Below, piece after piece: positions 34,170-44,000 of a DNA stretch of 64,000 nucleotides. The notes under the pieces are model-generated. The model ran no database searches. It had not been told where the DNA came from and worked only from the letters and a program-made list of their open reading frames with translations. Made by a program: the position numbers and the translations under genes. The stretch covers positions 1-64,000 of the forward strand of contig NZ_CALJPG010000031.1 in NCBI RefSeq assembly GCF_937980635.1. Reading direction: 5' to 3'. Each line of letters starts with the position of its first letter. Position 1 is the first letter of the stretch. The DNA is from an uncultured Campylobacter sp. (lineage in GTDB: Bacteria; Campylobacterota; Campylobacteria; Campylobacterales; Campylobacteraceae).

Positions 34170-34604
34170 TTATTTGCTTTCATTGCTAATATCGCTCTTT
34201 TTAGAATTACCGATAGGACAAATTATATTGTCAGTATCCGTAAGCCTTAATTTTTTCCACTCTTCAAAGCTGTTAACTCTAATAAGATTATGTGGGATCT
34301 TTGACGGTTCATCAATAATTTTAAGGCACTCGCTCGTCTCTCTTTTAAAATACTGCATAATAAGGTGATTATCGTCATTTTCCAAAGCCTTTTTTATACA
34401 TTTTGCTTTTAACTTAACATAACCGCTATTACTTAGAGAATTTTTTGAAAAGAGCCTTATTGGGGCGCACTCGCTAATTATTTCCGTATAAATCATACGA
34501 AAAACAAAAAACGAAATAATTAGCAAAAATGGTAATAGAATAATATTTTTGTATCGTTTTAAAAATTTTAATTTTCTTTGAGCCGTCATTTTTATTCTCG
34601 CCAA
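34170..34604 (-). CDS. small membrane-anchored protein, candidate immunity protein 2 of the toxin locus
   Basis: A 144-residue protein: a basic N-terminus, one transmembrane helix (residues about 23-40), then an extracytoplasmic domain with several cysteines (SECAPI, KAKCIKK, TSECLKI, NIICPI). Overlaps the preceding gene by 13 nt. AT-rich, like the toxin genes. No family recognised. It lies last in the group orphan toxin - 34592 gene - this gene, the position of immunity genes in CDI loci. Its topology (N-in, domain in periplasm) is like the gene before it, suggesting duplicated roles. Confidence 0.6.
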   Translation of the reverse strand: MARIKMTAQRKLKFLKRYKNIILLPFLLIISFFVFRMIYTEIISECAPIRLFSKNSLSNSGYVKLKAKCIKKALENDDNHLIMQYFKRETSECLKIIDEPSKIPHNLIRVNSFEEWKKLRLTDTDNIICPIGNSKKSDISNESK

Positions 34605-35008
34605 TATAACTTATACAATTCAAATTCATCTTGTATTTGATTGCTTATATTTATATCGTCTATACACCTGTGAGATTGCAAATCCAACTCCTTTAATTTC
34701 CTTTTATTCTTCGTTTTATTTGCTTCATTTAATTCTTTTATAAAATTATCATAGTTAAAATCCGCGCATATCATTTTGGAAGCTTGATTATAAATTTCTT
34801 TTTGTCCGCAAACTCTACTATCAAAGGCAATACCGTTTAATAACAATAAATTTTTAGTTTCATTTGCTTCTTTTAGCTTAGCTGAAAGTCGTATTTCCAC
34901 AAATAAACATTTGCTTTTATCTAGCATATACGGTAGAATTAAAAGTAACGTAAAAATAATTAACACCAAATAAAAGACTATTTTTAAAATCTTTTTTAGC
35001 AATCTCAT
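34592..35008 (-). CDS. small membrane-anchored protein, candidate immunity protein 1 of the orphan toxin
   Basis: A 138-residue protein beginning 9 nt after the orphan toxin gene stops. It has a basic N-terminus (RLLKKILK), one membrane helix (about 10-28), and a helical extracytoplasmic domain rich in Lys, Glu and Asn with cysteines (SRVCGQ, KMICADF, SHRCIDD). The immediate position after a CdiA-type C-terminal gene fits a CdiI immunity protein. A membrane anchor with a periplasmic domain implies the toxin is met in the periplasm or at the inner membrane. Sequence gives no family. Confidence 0.6.
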   Translation of the reverse strand: MRLLKKILKIVFYLVLIIFTLLLILPYMLDKSKCLFVEIRLSAKLKEANETKNLLLLNGIAFDSRVCGQKEIYNQASKMICADFNYDNFIKELNEANKTKNKRKLKELDLQSHRCIDDINISNQIQDEFELYKLYWRE

Positions 35009-35017
35009 TTTATCTCT

Positions 35018-37552
35018 TTATTTTTTGATTAAAATTCTATCTATAAAATTAGTATTGCCGTCTCTATAAATGACCTTGCCATTTCTGTATATGACTTTTC
35101 CTGAGCCCGGATTTAAATACGGCACATAAACCAGTTGTGTTGCATAATAACCTTCATAAGCAATAATTTCTCTATTTGGCTCCAACAAACTCAATTCTTT
35201 TTGAATATCGCTTCCACCAATATAACATACAGTCAACTCTATAGGCATGTTGGGATTATTTTTATACTTTTCTAATTTTAGAAATTCTTGCTGTAGCTTT
35301 TTTGCGGTTTCTATTGGAGGATCGTTATAAAAACTAAATAATGTAATGCCTTCTTTATCTGAAATACCGTGGTCTGCATAGGTTATTTTATCGGAAGGGT
35401 TATACTTATCCATACCTATTTTATTAGCCGTTTCTATAAGCCGCGATATAATATTTGTCTTTGATTCCGGATCCAATTTATTTATATCCACATTCCTACT
35501 TTTTGAATAATCGAGTCCTGAGAAAATTCGCAAGTTATTTATCAATGTACTTTTATTCGCCATAGAGTTACTAGCCGAAAAACTATATAGACCGATGTTG
35601 GAATTTCCTTTTGAGCTTATGCCTAGAGCCTTATTGAAATAATTGAGGCTATCTGTTGCCCTAGCGTTAGCTCTTGTCTCCTGATTACCATCGATATCAG
35701 CTCGATAAATTCCATCCTTAAAATCTTGTAAATGGCTGTTTTCATGCGATTGTACAAAATAAAAACTGCTAAAATCGGTTTTTATATTATTGTGTTTATC
35801 TGTAGAGAATACAGTTGTAATAGTTTGGTTTTTGGGATTAAAATTCCCCATTAATACTTGACTATTTTTACCATTAGGGCTCGCTAGATATACTGCTGTG
35901 ATATCCGTTCTTAAGCCCATAGCATAGTTCTTGGCATTCATATATGCCTCTTGAATTTGTTTCTTTTCTGCTAGGCTTAGGCTTTTATCACTCATAGCTT
36001 TAGCAAAAGATTCACCAAATTCTTTATCGAATTCATAGCTTGTATTATATCTACCAAGCTCCGTAAAATATTTATCAAACGATATGTCTCCCATCAATAT
36101 ATTATATCCGACATTTCCTATCATAGAAGCGCGATTATAATCATCCTTTATCTCATTCCTTCCCCCTTTACTAAACAACCTCATATCCACGCTTGCATCA
36201 ACGTTAGAGCTTAGCTTGGTAGAGTATAGCTCTTTGCTTAGCTTGGAGCTATCTCTGTTTAATCTAGTAAGATCGTCTGAGTTATATAGAGCCTTATTGT
36301 TGGGATCGGATTGTAAAGAAGCAAGCTCATCTTTACTTAAAGAGCTTATATCTTTATCTCCTACTATAAGCTCTCCTTTTCCTATAGTAGCTAAGCTCTT
36401 ACTCATAGAGTAGGATAGGTTTCTATTATTAGCGTAGTTAATCGATGAAATTTTAGACTTAGGATCGGTAGAGCTTTCTTTAGATTGAGCGTTTTGGCTA
36501 TCCTTAGCTTGGGTATCGTTCTCTTTGCTTTCGCTTCCCTGTTGCGGATCTTTAAAAGCATAATTTGCCCCTATGCTTAAAGAATTTGATTTGTCGTATC
36601 TAGTGTTACTTAAATTTGAAAAAGTTAGAGTATCTGTTTTTAATCTAAGCTTGCCGTTATCTATGAAATTTCCATTCTCATCATAGTAGCCTGCGGCTAT
36701 TAGTGAGCCTTTTAGATCGGTATTAGCTCCTACTTCTATGTTTAGCTCTTTGGCGGTTATACTAGATAGCACGGTCTGTTTTACCATAGTGCTTGATTTG
36801 GATCTGGAGTAGTTAGCGTTTATGCTTGAAAGCTTGGAATTTGAATACCTTACTATGTTGTTGCTTATGTCAAAGGGATTGTCCGGATCGGAGTTTGTTT
36901 TAGTTCCGCTTACGCCTATGCCTGCTGCTATAGAGCTTGATTTGCTATCGTAATTATAGCTATCTCTTAAGCTATGAAGGCTTAGATCATGTCCTACCTT
37001 TAAAGCTAAAACGTTATCCGCTCTAAGGTTTGCTCCTTTTATTAAAGCGTCGTTACTAGCTAAGGCGTATATATTATGTCCTGCATAAACTTTAGCATTA
37101 TTGTGGCTAAGGCTATCCTCTTTCATATTGCTTCTAGAGTAATCAAGCCCTGCGCTTCCTCCTCCGCCTCCATACATAGTAGCAGATACTCTTCCGCTTA
37201 CGGTTTTAGAGCTTTGTTTAGCTTCATAGCTATCTTGCGAAGCATCGATAAAGAGATTATGAGTGTTTAGGTGTATATCGTTACTAGCATATAAATTTGA
37301 GCCTTTGATATTTATAGCGGTATCTTTATTGCTATCAGTTAAAATTTTAATATTCTTGCCGCTAAGATTAGAAGCTAAGGAGCCAGTTGATTTAGAGCTA
37401 TCTTTGGAAGCGGTTCCGCTAAGCTCTGCGGAGGCGCCTACGCTAAAGCCCCAGGTATATGAGCTTGCAGATGCGGCGCTTTTTTGGGAGATGAGGGCGG
37501 CGGTTAAAAGAGCAAGGGTAAAGAAAGAAAGCTGCTTTATAAATTTATTCAT
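35018..37552 (-). CDS. orphan CdiA-type C-terminal toxin with its own signal peptide
   Basis: An 844-residue protein. Residues 1-20 are a Sec signal (NKFIKQLSFFTLALLTAAL). Residues about 17-470 are almost identical to residues 1814-2268 of the large CdiA-like protein downstream of cdiB. After GGRNEIKD the sequence diverges. The unique tip has HENSH (603-607, HExxH type) in an ordered region, then a C-terminal domain with YADHG (H728) and TVCYIGGSD (C776), a His/Cys spacing seen in caspase-like CHAT and C80 peptidases. It lacks the TPS domain, so CdiB could not export it. It may be a silent cassette for recombination into cdiA, or a periplasmic protein. RBS AAAGG precedes the ATG. Confidence 0.75.
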   Translation of the reverse strand: MNKFIKQLSFFTLALLTAALISQKSAASASSYTWGFSVGASAELSGTASKDSSKSTGSLASNLSGKNIKILTDSNKDTAINIKGSNLYASNDIHLNTHNLFIDASQDSYEAKQSSKTVSGRVSATMYGGGGGSAGLDYSRSNMKEDSLSHNNAKVYAGHNIYALASNDALIKGANLRADNVLALKVGHDLSLHSLRDSYNYDSKSSSIAAGIGVSGTKTNSDPDNPFDISNNIVRYSNSKLSSINANYSRSKSSTMVKQTVLSSITAKELNIEVGANTDLKGSLIAAGYYDENGNFIDNGKLRLKTDTLTFSNLSNTRYDKSNSLSIGANYAFKDPQQGSESKENDTQAKDSQNAQSKESSTDPKSKISSINYANNRNLSYSMSKSLATIGKGELIVGDKDISSLSKDELASLQSDPNNKALYNSDDLTRLNRDSSKLSKELYSTKLSSNVDASVDMRLFSKGGRNEIKDDYNRASMIGNVGYNILMGDISFDKYFTELGRYNTSYEFDKEFGESFAKAMSDKSLSLAEKKQIQEAYMNAKNYAMGLRTDITAVYLASPNGKNSQVLMGNFNPKNQTITTVFSTDKHNNIKTDFSSFYFVQSHENSHLQDFKDGIYRADIDGNQETRANARATDSLNYFNKALGISSKGNSNIGLYSFSASNSMANKSTLINNLRIFSGLDYSKSRNVDINKLDPESKTNIISRLIETANKIGMDKYNPSDKITYADHGISDKEGITLFSFYNDPPIETAKKLQQEFLKLEKYKNNPNMPIELTVCYIGGSDIQKELSLLEPNREIIAYEGYYATQLVYVPYLNPGSGKVIYRNGKVIYRDGNTNFIDRILIKK
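36141..37505 (-). repeat. direct repeat copy A (orphan toxin)
   Basis: A 1,365-bp segment matching 39258-40622 with a constant offset of 3,117 bases and no indel. The few mismatches I see cluster in the first ~300 bp (36141-36440); the rest reads as identical by eye. Confidence 0.9.
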
Positions 37553-37614
37553 TTTTACCTTTTGAGCAGGGTATTAGAAATTTATTTTCTACGCCGTCTC
37601 TCTCCCCACACAAA

Positions 37615-38034
37615 TTAATAATATATCCCGTCTACGCAGACATCGGCATTTAGTTCGGCGCACATTTTTATCATTTCTTTACTAAAGTCGATGGAATATA
37701 TATCGTCCTTTTCTGTCATATCTATCACTATATCGATATTGGCGTCTAAATTTAATTCCGATACCCTCTTTTTGATATCATCGAAGTTCGTTTTTAAAAT
37801 TTCATACAAATCTTTTAAGGCATCGCTTGTAAATACGCACTCTTTCTTGGCAGTATAGCATAGCCATCTACAGCTATTTCTAACCTTGCCGCGCCTTTCA
37901 TCTATGTCGCCGATTTTATATTTTTTTATATAACTAATTTTATATTCATTGGTCTTCTCATCTAGGATCAAGTCCGAAAAATCAAAGTTATATTTATCCG
38001 ACGATAAATAAAAAGCAACATACATAGTAGTCAT
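37615..38034 (-). CDS. candidate CdiI immunity protein for the main CdiA (DUF4279-like)
   Basis: A 139-residue soluble protein beginning 25 nt after the cdiA stop. The end FSKEMIKMCAELNADVCVDGIYY and the mid-region resemble DUF4279 proteins, a group common among immunity proteins of polymorphic toxins. No signal peptide, so it would act in the cytoplasm, implying that the main CdiA tip is a cytoplasmic toxin (for example a nuclease). Position between the main toxin and the orphan toxin gene is as expected for a cognate immunity gene. The family call is by pattern only. Confidence 0.6.
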   Translation of the reverse strand: MTTMYVAFYLSSDKYNFDFSDLILDEKTNEYKISYIKKYKIGDIDERRGKVRNSCRWLCYTAKKECVFTSDALKDLYEILKTNFDDIKKRVSELNLDANIDIVIDMTEKDDIYSIDFSKEMIKMCAELNADVCVDGIYY

Positions 38035-38059
38035 TTATGCTCCTCATAAATTTACAAAT

Positions 38060-41000
38060 TTACTGGGCTTCTATCATTCGCCCGGTAGTTTTATGCTTCA
38101 AAAATATAGTTTTACTTTCCTTATGATAATATATATCATAATGTGAAGGTATTTTATCAAATTGACCATCTAAATTCGCTTCTTTTAGAGCATGCGCATC
38201 TGCATAATCTCGTGTTTTTGCTAACTCATTTGCCGCTGCGTTACTACCAACTCTTTTGGCATCTTTTGCATTGTCTGCATAACGTATATTCTCCCCAAAT
38301 CCCGTTTCTCTACCCTGAATACCGCCGCCGATCGTTAATTCTGGTTTTATAGGCGATTGAGGCATTTGAGTGTATGGTAGTTTTTCTTCTCTATTTTTAG
38401 GGAATATTTTTATATGATCATTTTTGTCCCAGCTTCTTGCCTGTATATTTTTATTTTCTAAATCGTTTAGAATTCTATCATAATTTATGTTTGATCGTTC
38501 CTTTGTAGTGCCGCCATTGTCAGGATATTTTCCAGGATAATTCCAGTAAGCATTGTATTGATCGCCTTCATACCAATTTGTTAACCAATTTCCAAAATCT
38601 TTTGATAACTGTCTAGTCTTAATAAAAAAGATAGAAGCGGAGGCTGCCTCTATAATAGGCAGAACAGCTGCCACAGCAGCATCATCACTCTTCCTCTGGT
38701 CCAGCGAGTAAAAGTATCTGGTATCGGCTACTACGGTTTTATCGTTAGGATTTACTTTGGGCGAATAGTCGTTAAGGCTTCTACCGTTTAATCTTAAAGC
38801 CTTTTCCGACATACTTAACATGCCTAGGGCATAGTTGGTAGCGAATTGATTTTGCGCGGGATCTTTAGGTATGAAAGAGCCTCGTTTATTATCGCTGCGA
38901 TGAACAAGCTCGTGTCGCAAAGATGTCATAAATTCTTTCGCATTGCTAATGTGCTTCGTATTGATATATACGGCATTCGGATCGTCTGAGTTAAATTTTC
39001 CTCCGCTTCCTCTATTTAGATTGGCAAATTTAACCTTTACCCCCATTTGATTTGCTATATCCTGTGCGGCTCGTTGCTTTTTAAATATATCGGCACTAGG
39101 ATCGTTTAGTACGTCAAGATTTGCCGCAAGCGACATACTATCTTTATCGTATCCGCTAGTAAAGCCTCCGATATAATCAAATATTTTAGAGACTTTCGCA
39201 TTCTCGGTAGTGGCTATTAAATTTATCGCTTCGTCTATCGCACTACCCCTATTAAGCTCATCCTTTATCTCATTCCTTCCCCCTTCGCTAAAGAGCCTCA
39301 TATCCACGCTTGCATCAACGTTAGAGTTTAGCTTAGTAGAGTATAGCTCCTTGCTTAGCTTAGAGCTGTCTCTGTTTAATCTCGTAAGATCGTCTGAGTT
39401 ATATAGAGCTTTATTGTTAGGATCAGATTGTAAAGAAGCAAGCTCATCTTTGCTTAAAGAGCTTATATCTTTATCTCCTACTATAAGCTCTCCTCTGCCT
39501 ATAGTAGCTAAGCTCTTACTCATAGAGTAGGAAAGGTTTCTATTATTAGAGTAGTTAATCGATGAAATTTTAGACTTAGGATCGGTAGAGCTTTCTTTAG
39601 ATTGAGCGTTTTGGCTATCCTTAGCTTGGGTATCGTTCTCTTTGCTTTCGCTTCCCTGTTGCGGATCTTTAAAAGCATAATTTGCCCCTATGCTTAAAGA
39701 ATTTGATTTGTCGTATCTAGTGTTACTTAAATTTGAAAAAGTTAGAGTATCTGTTTTTAATCTAAGCTTGCCGTTATCTATGAAATTTCCATTCTCATCA
39801 TAGTAGCCTGCGGCTATTAGTGAGCCTTTTAGATCGGTATTAGCTCCTACTTCTATGTTTAGCTCTTTGGCGGTTATACTAGATAGCACGGTCTGTTTTA
39901 CCATAGTGCTTGATTTGGATCTGGAGTAGTTAGCGTTTATGCTTGAAAGCTTGGAATTTGAATACCTTACTATGTTGTTGCTTATGTCAAAGGGATTGTC
40001 CGGATCGGAGTTTGTTTTAGTTCCGCTTACGCCTATGCCTGCTGCTATAGAGCTTGATTTGCTATCGTAATTATAGCTATCTCTTAAGCTATGAAGGCTT
40101 AGATCATGTCCTACCTTTAAAGCTAAAACGTTATCCGCTCTAAGGTTTGCTCCTTTTATTAAAGCGTCGTTACTAGCTAAGGCGTATATATTATGTCCTG
40201 CATAAACTTTAGCATTATTGTGGCTAAGGCTATCCTCTTTCATATTGCTTCTAGAGTAATCAAGCCCTGCGCTTCCTCCTCCGCCTCCATACATAGTAGC
40301 AGATACTCTTCCGCTTACGGTTTTAGAGCTTTGTTTAGCTTCATAGCTATCTTGCGAAGCATCGATAAAGAGATTATGAGTGTTTAGGTGTATATCGTTA
40401 CTAGCATATAAATTTGAGCCTTTGATATTTATAGCGGTATCTTTATTGCTATCAGTTAAAATTTTAATATTCTTGCCGCTAAGATTAGAAGCTAAGGAGC
40501 CAGTTGATTTAGAGCTATCTTTGGAAGCGGTTCCGCTAAGCTCTGCGGAGGCGCCTACGCTAAAGCCCCAGGTATATGAGCTTGCAGATGCGGCGCTTTT
40601 TTGGGAGATGAGGGCGGCGGTTTTAGAGGCTACGTTGGCAGTAGCCAGAGCGATATTTGATAGATAGTATTTCTCTTCGTCCTTTACGTCCTCTATTATG
40701 TTTTGTAAGTCTTCGATATCGGAATAATCTATGCCTACCTCTTTGGCCTTATAGCGGTTTTTTAACTCGATAAGTTTATCCTGTAGAGCATTTTTCTGAT
40801 CCTTATACTCCTTAAATTGCTTTTTAGTCTGATTTAGCTGTTTTATCGCTTCCGCTAAAGCAATAGCCGCAGGAGCGAGCTGGGCGTATTCGTTTTGTAC
40901 GGTAAGAGATAGGGATCCTTCCAGATGCTTAGAGCTAGATGAGGAGCTTGCGGTATCGGTGGAATTTATTATATTTATATTTCCATCTTTGGATATTAAG

Positions 41001-44000
41001 TTAAGATCCTCTTCGGCCTTTAAGCTTGAACCTATAACGCTTAGGCTATTATCCCCTCTAAGAGTTATGTTTTTAGCTTCCATATTAGAAGAGACGGTCT
41101 CGGTACCGTATAAGTTCGTATTGGATTTATCGTATGAGGCGTCGGCTAGCTTTACTTTAATGCTCGTATCTTTCTTAAACTCATCTAAGGACTTAGGCTT
41201 CATCTGATTTAGCGAGTCTTTCGCTTTAGTAATAGATACGGAGGCGCTTTTTGCTACATTGTGCTCGCTGTATTCGTTAGTGGCTGCGGATATCGTTAGG
41301 TTTTTAGCGTCTATATTTATATCTCCGCCCGCTTTCATATTTGAAGTTATAAAAGCTGTAGGAGAGTTTAAGCTTATATCGCCCGCGGCTTTGATATCGG
41401 ATAGTTTAGATATACCTTCCTTTACCTGCTTGCTATTATAATCCGATCTATATACCTCGGTAAAGTTACTACCGCCTATCTTTTCTATCCCGGCCTCTAA
41501 TGCGATATTATCCATTGCCCCTACGGAAGCTGCTATCGCTACGGGATAGTTGAACACCGAGAGCGGATTGAAGCTTCTTTTCTTATGGGCGCTTAGCTCC
41601 TCTTTATACTCCTTGGCCGCTAGGATATTTATGGAATTTCCCGCGCCTAAGTTTAGATTGCGTCCGCTTGAAATATCCGCGGATATTAGGCCTAGATCGT
41701 TCTTTGCTCTTAAGTTTATATCTCCCGTTTCGCTCGATAGGGAGGAGCTTTGCAAATTTCGTTTATAAAGCGAGTGCATATCCATACTAGCTTTCAATCC
41801 GCCCAAAGAGGATTTGGAGCTATTTTTATAGTTTAAGGAGTTATAGCTTAGAGGCGATATATTTATATTGTTTCCCGCCTGCATATCTATGGCTTCTTTA
41901 GCTTTTAACGCAGAGCCCGCTATATTGATATCCGCTTCTTGCGAGCTAAGCATTATATTTTTAGCCCTTATGCTAGTTGGTACTACGCTTTGATTTAAAG
42001 CTTTAGTAGTAGTGCTTTTTTTGGATAAAAAGCCGCTTTCTTTAAATTTGCTCTCGTAGTAGTTGCTATCGATATCCCCACTTAGATTTATGGAGTTCTT
42101 TGCCTGTAGCAAAGCATCTCCGTTATGAGCATTAATATCCGCTCCGCTTATGGCTATACCGCCTGCTTTTATTAAGATATTATCTTTGGAGTTAAGTTTG
42201 GAGCTTGTATTCTTAACGATATCCTCTTTATAGTATCCGCCCTTGCTTTTAAAATTATAGCTTAGCTTCTCCTCCGCGCTATTTATATTTACGTCCTTTG
42301 CGGCGTTTAGGATTAAATTTGCAGCAGAGTCTATGCTTGCTCCGGTTACGGTTATATCACGAGCTGCATTTAATGCTACGTCGCCTTCGATAGATTTTAT
42401 ATTTGAGATAGTGCCTATATAGGTGCTGCTTTGATCGCCGTAGGCTCTATTTAGGTTTATCTCTTTACTTAGAGTTTTATGTACTATATCTCTGCCCGCG
42501 TTTAAGCTTACGCTGCGTCCTTGTATCAAAGAGGATGCGTTTATTATATCCTTTTTGGCCGATATGCTTAGGGCGTTCGCGGCGATGATGGAGGCGGAGT
42601 TTAAATTTGATACGCTGCCCGCTTTGAGGCTCATATTAGAGCCCGCGTAGATTATCCCTTCGTTTCTAAGATCGCCGTTTACGCTTAGATCTATGCTGCC
42701 TCCTGCGTATATCAAAGAAGGTGCGGAGCTAAGCAGGGTGCCGTCATCTTCCTCCGAAGAGTTCAAGGATGTCCTTTTTTTATCATAAAGCAAGCTTAGC
42801 TTATTGTGCATATATGAAAAATCCGGTATCAGCTCGCTATAAACGTAGAAGGTGTTATAAAATTTACTGCTTATAGGCGAAAAGAGATTGTTTATATAGC
42901 TGGGCCTAATGATATCTTGCATATCCGCTTCGTTATTAAGGCTAGGCGCGAGATCGTTTTTATCGAGATTTAAAGCGTTAGGATTACCGAGCCCTTTGCC
43001 TATTAGGGAGTAATCTATTTTAGAAAAAGCTTCCTTTATAAGAGTAGGAGCGTTACCAGAGTTTATCTGCCCGTGTGAGTTTAAATTTGAAATATCGCCC
43101 GCGTAGCCTTTTATATCTTTTTTAGCTCCTATTATGGAGATAATAGCAGGCTGGGAGTAGTAGATAATCTTTTGGTCGCTATAGCCGCCTTTACCGCCGT
43201 GGCTTTTATGTTTCCATCTATACTCCGCCTGGCTCGTTATACTATGATTTAGACTTAAAGAGCGGTTGTTTAGACTCTTTACATTTAAGAGCAGATCGTT
43301 ATAGGCATAAATTACGCTCTTATCGTTATTTAGCTCATCTATGTTAAGGTTGCTATCCCCTGCGGAGATTATGTTTGAACCCATAAATTTACTTAGGCTA
43401 TCTTCGCTTATATACTCTTTATTGATGCTGTAGCTTATCTGCCTTAATCTCTCCTTCTTATGAGGCTTGCTTCTTCTTATGCCGAAGAGATTGTCTTTTA
43501 AGCTTAACGTTATAGCGTCATATAGCCTAGTATCCTCCCCCGGAAGCCTAGTATTTTTATATAAGCTTAATACGTATAGATTCATATCCTGCTCGCTAAG
43601 CTCCTCCATGATCTTAGCGTTTAGCTCGTCCGGGCTAATATTGGGATTTTGCTTGAGGATGCGCTCTTTTATCTCTGCCGCATTGACCTTTAAAGGGATG
43701 GCTACGCCGCTGCAACCCCAACCGTCACCATTGCAAGTAAAATCTATATTATAACCGGTGCTTTGAACCCTCTTTACGGGCTCGTTAACCGAGCGGTTGT
43801 TTAGCTTTTTAGCGCCGATATTAAGAGTGTTTTTTGCATATATCAAAGAGGAGGCGTTAATTATCTCGTCTGCCTTGCCCTCCCCGCCTCTTTCATTAAA
43901 AATATTTAAATTTCTTTGAGAGATGATGTTGGATAGCGCTTCGTTGCTAAGAAGGCTCGTATTTATAACTATATCCCCTCCGCTAAGTATATTGGACGCG

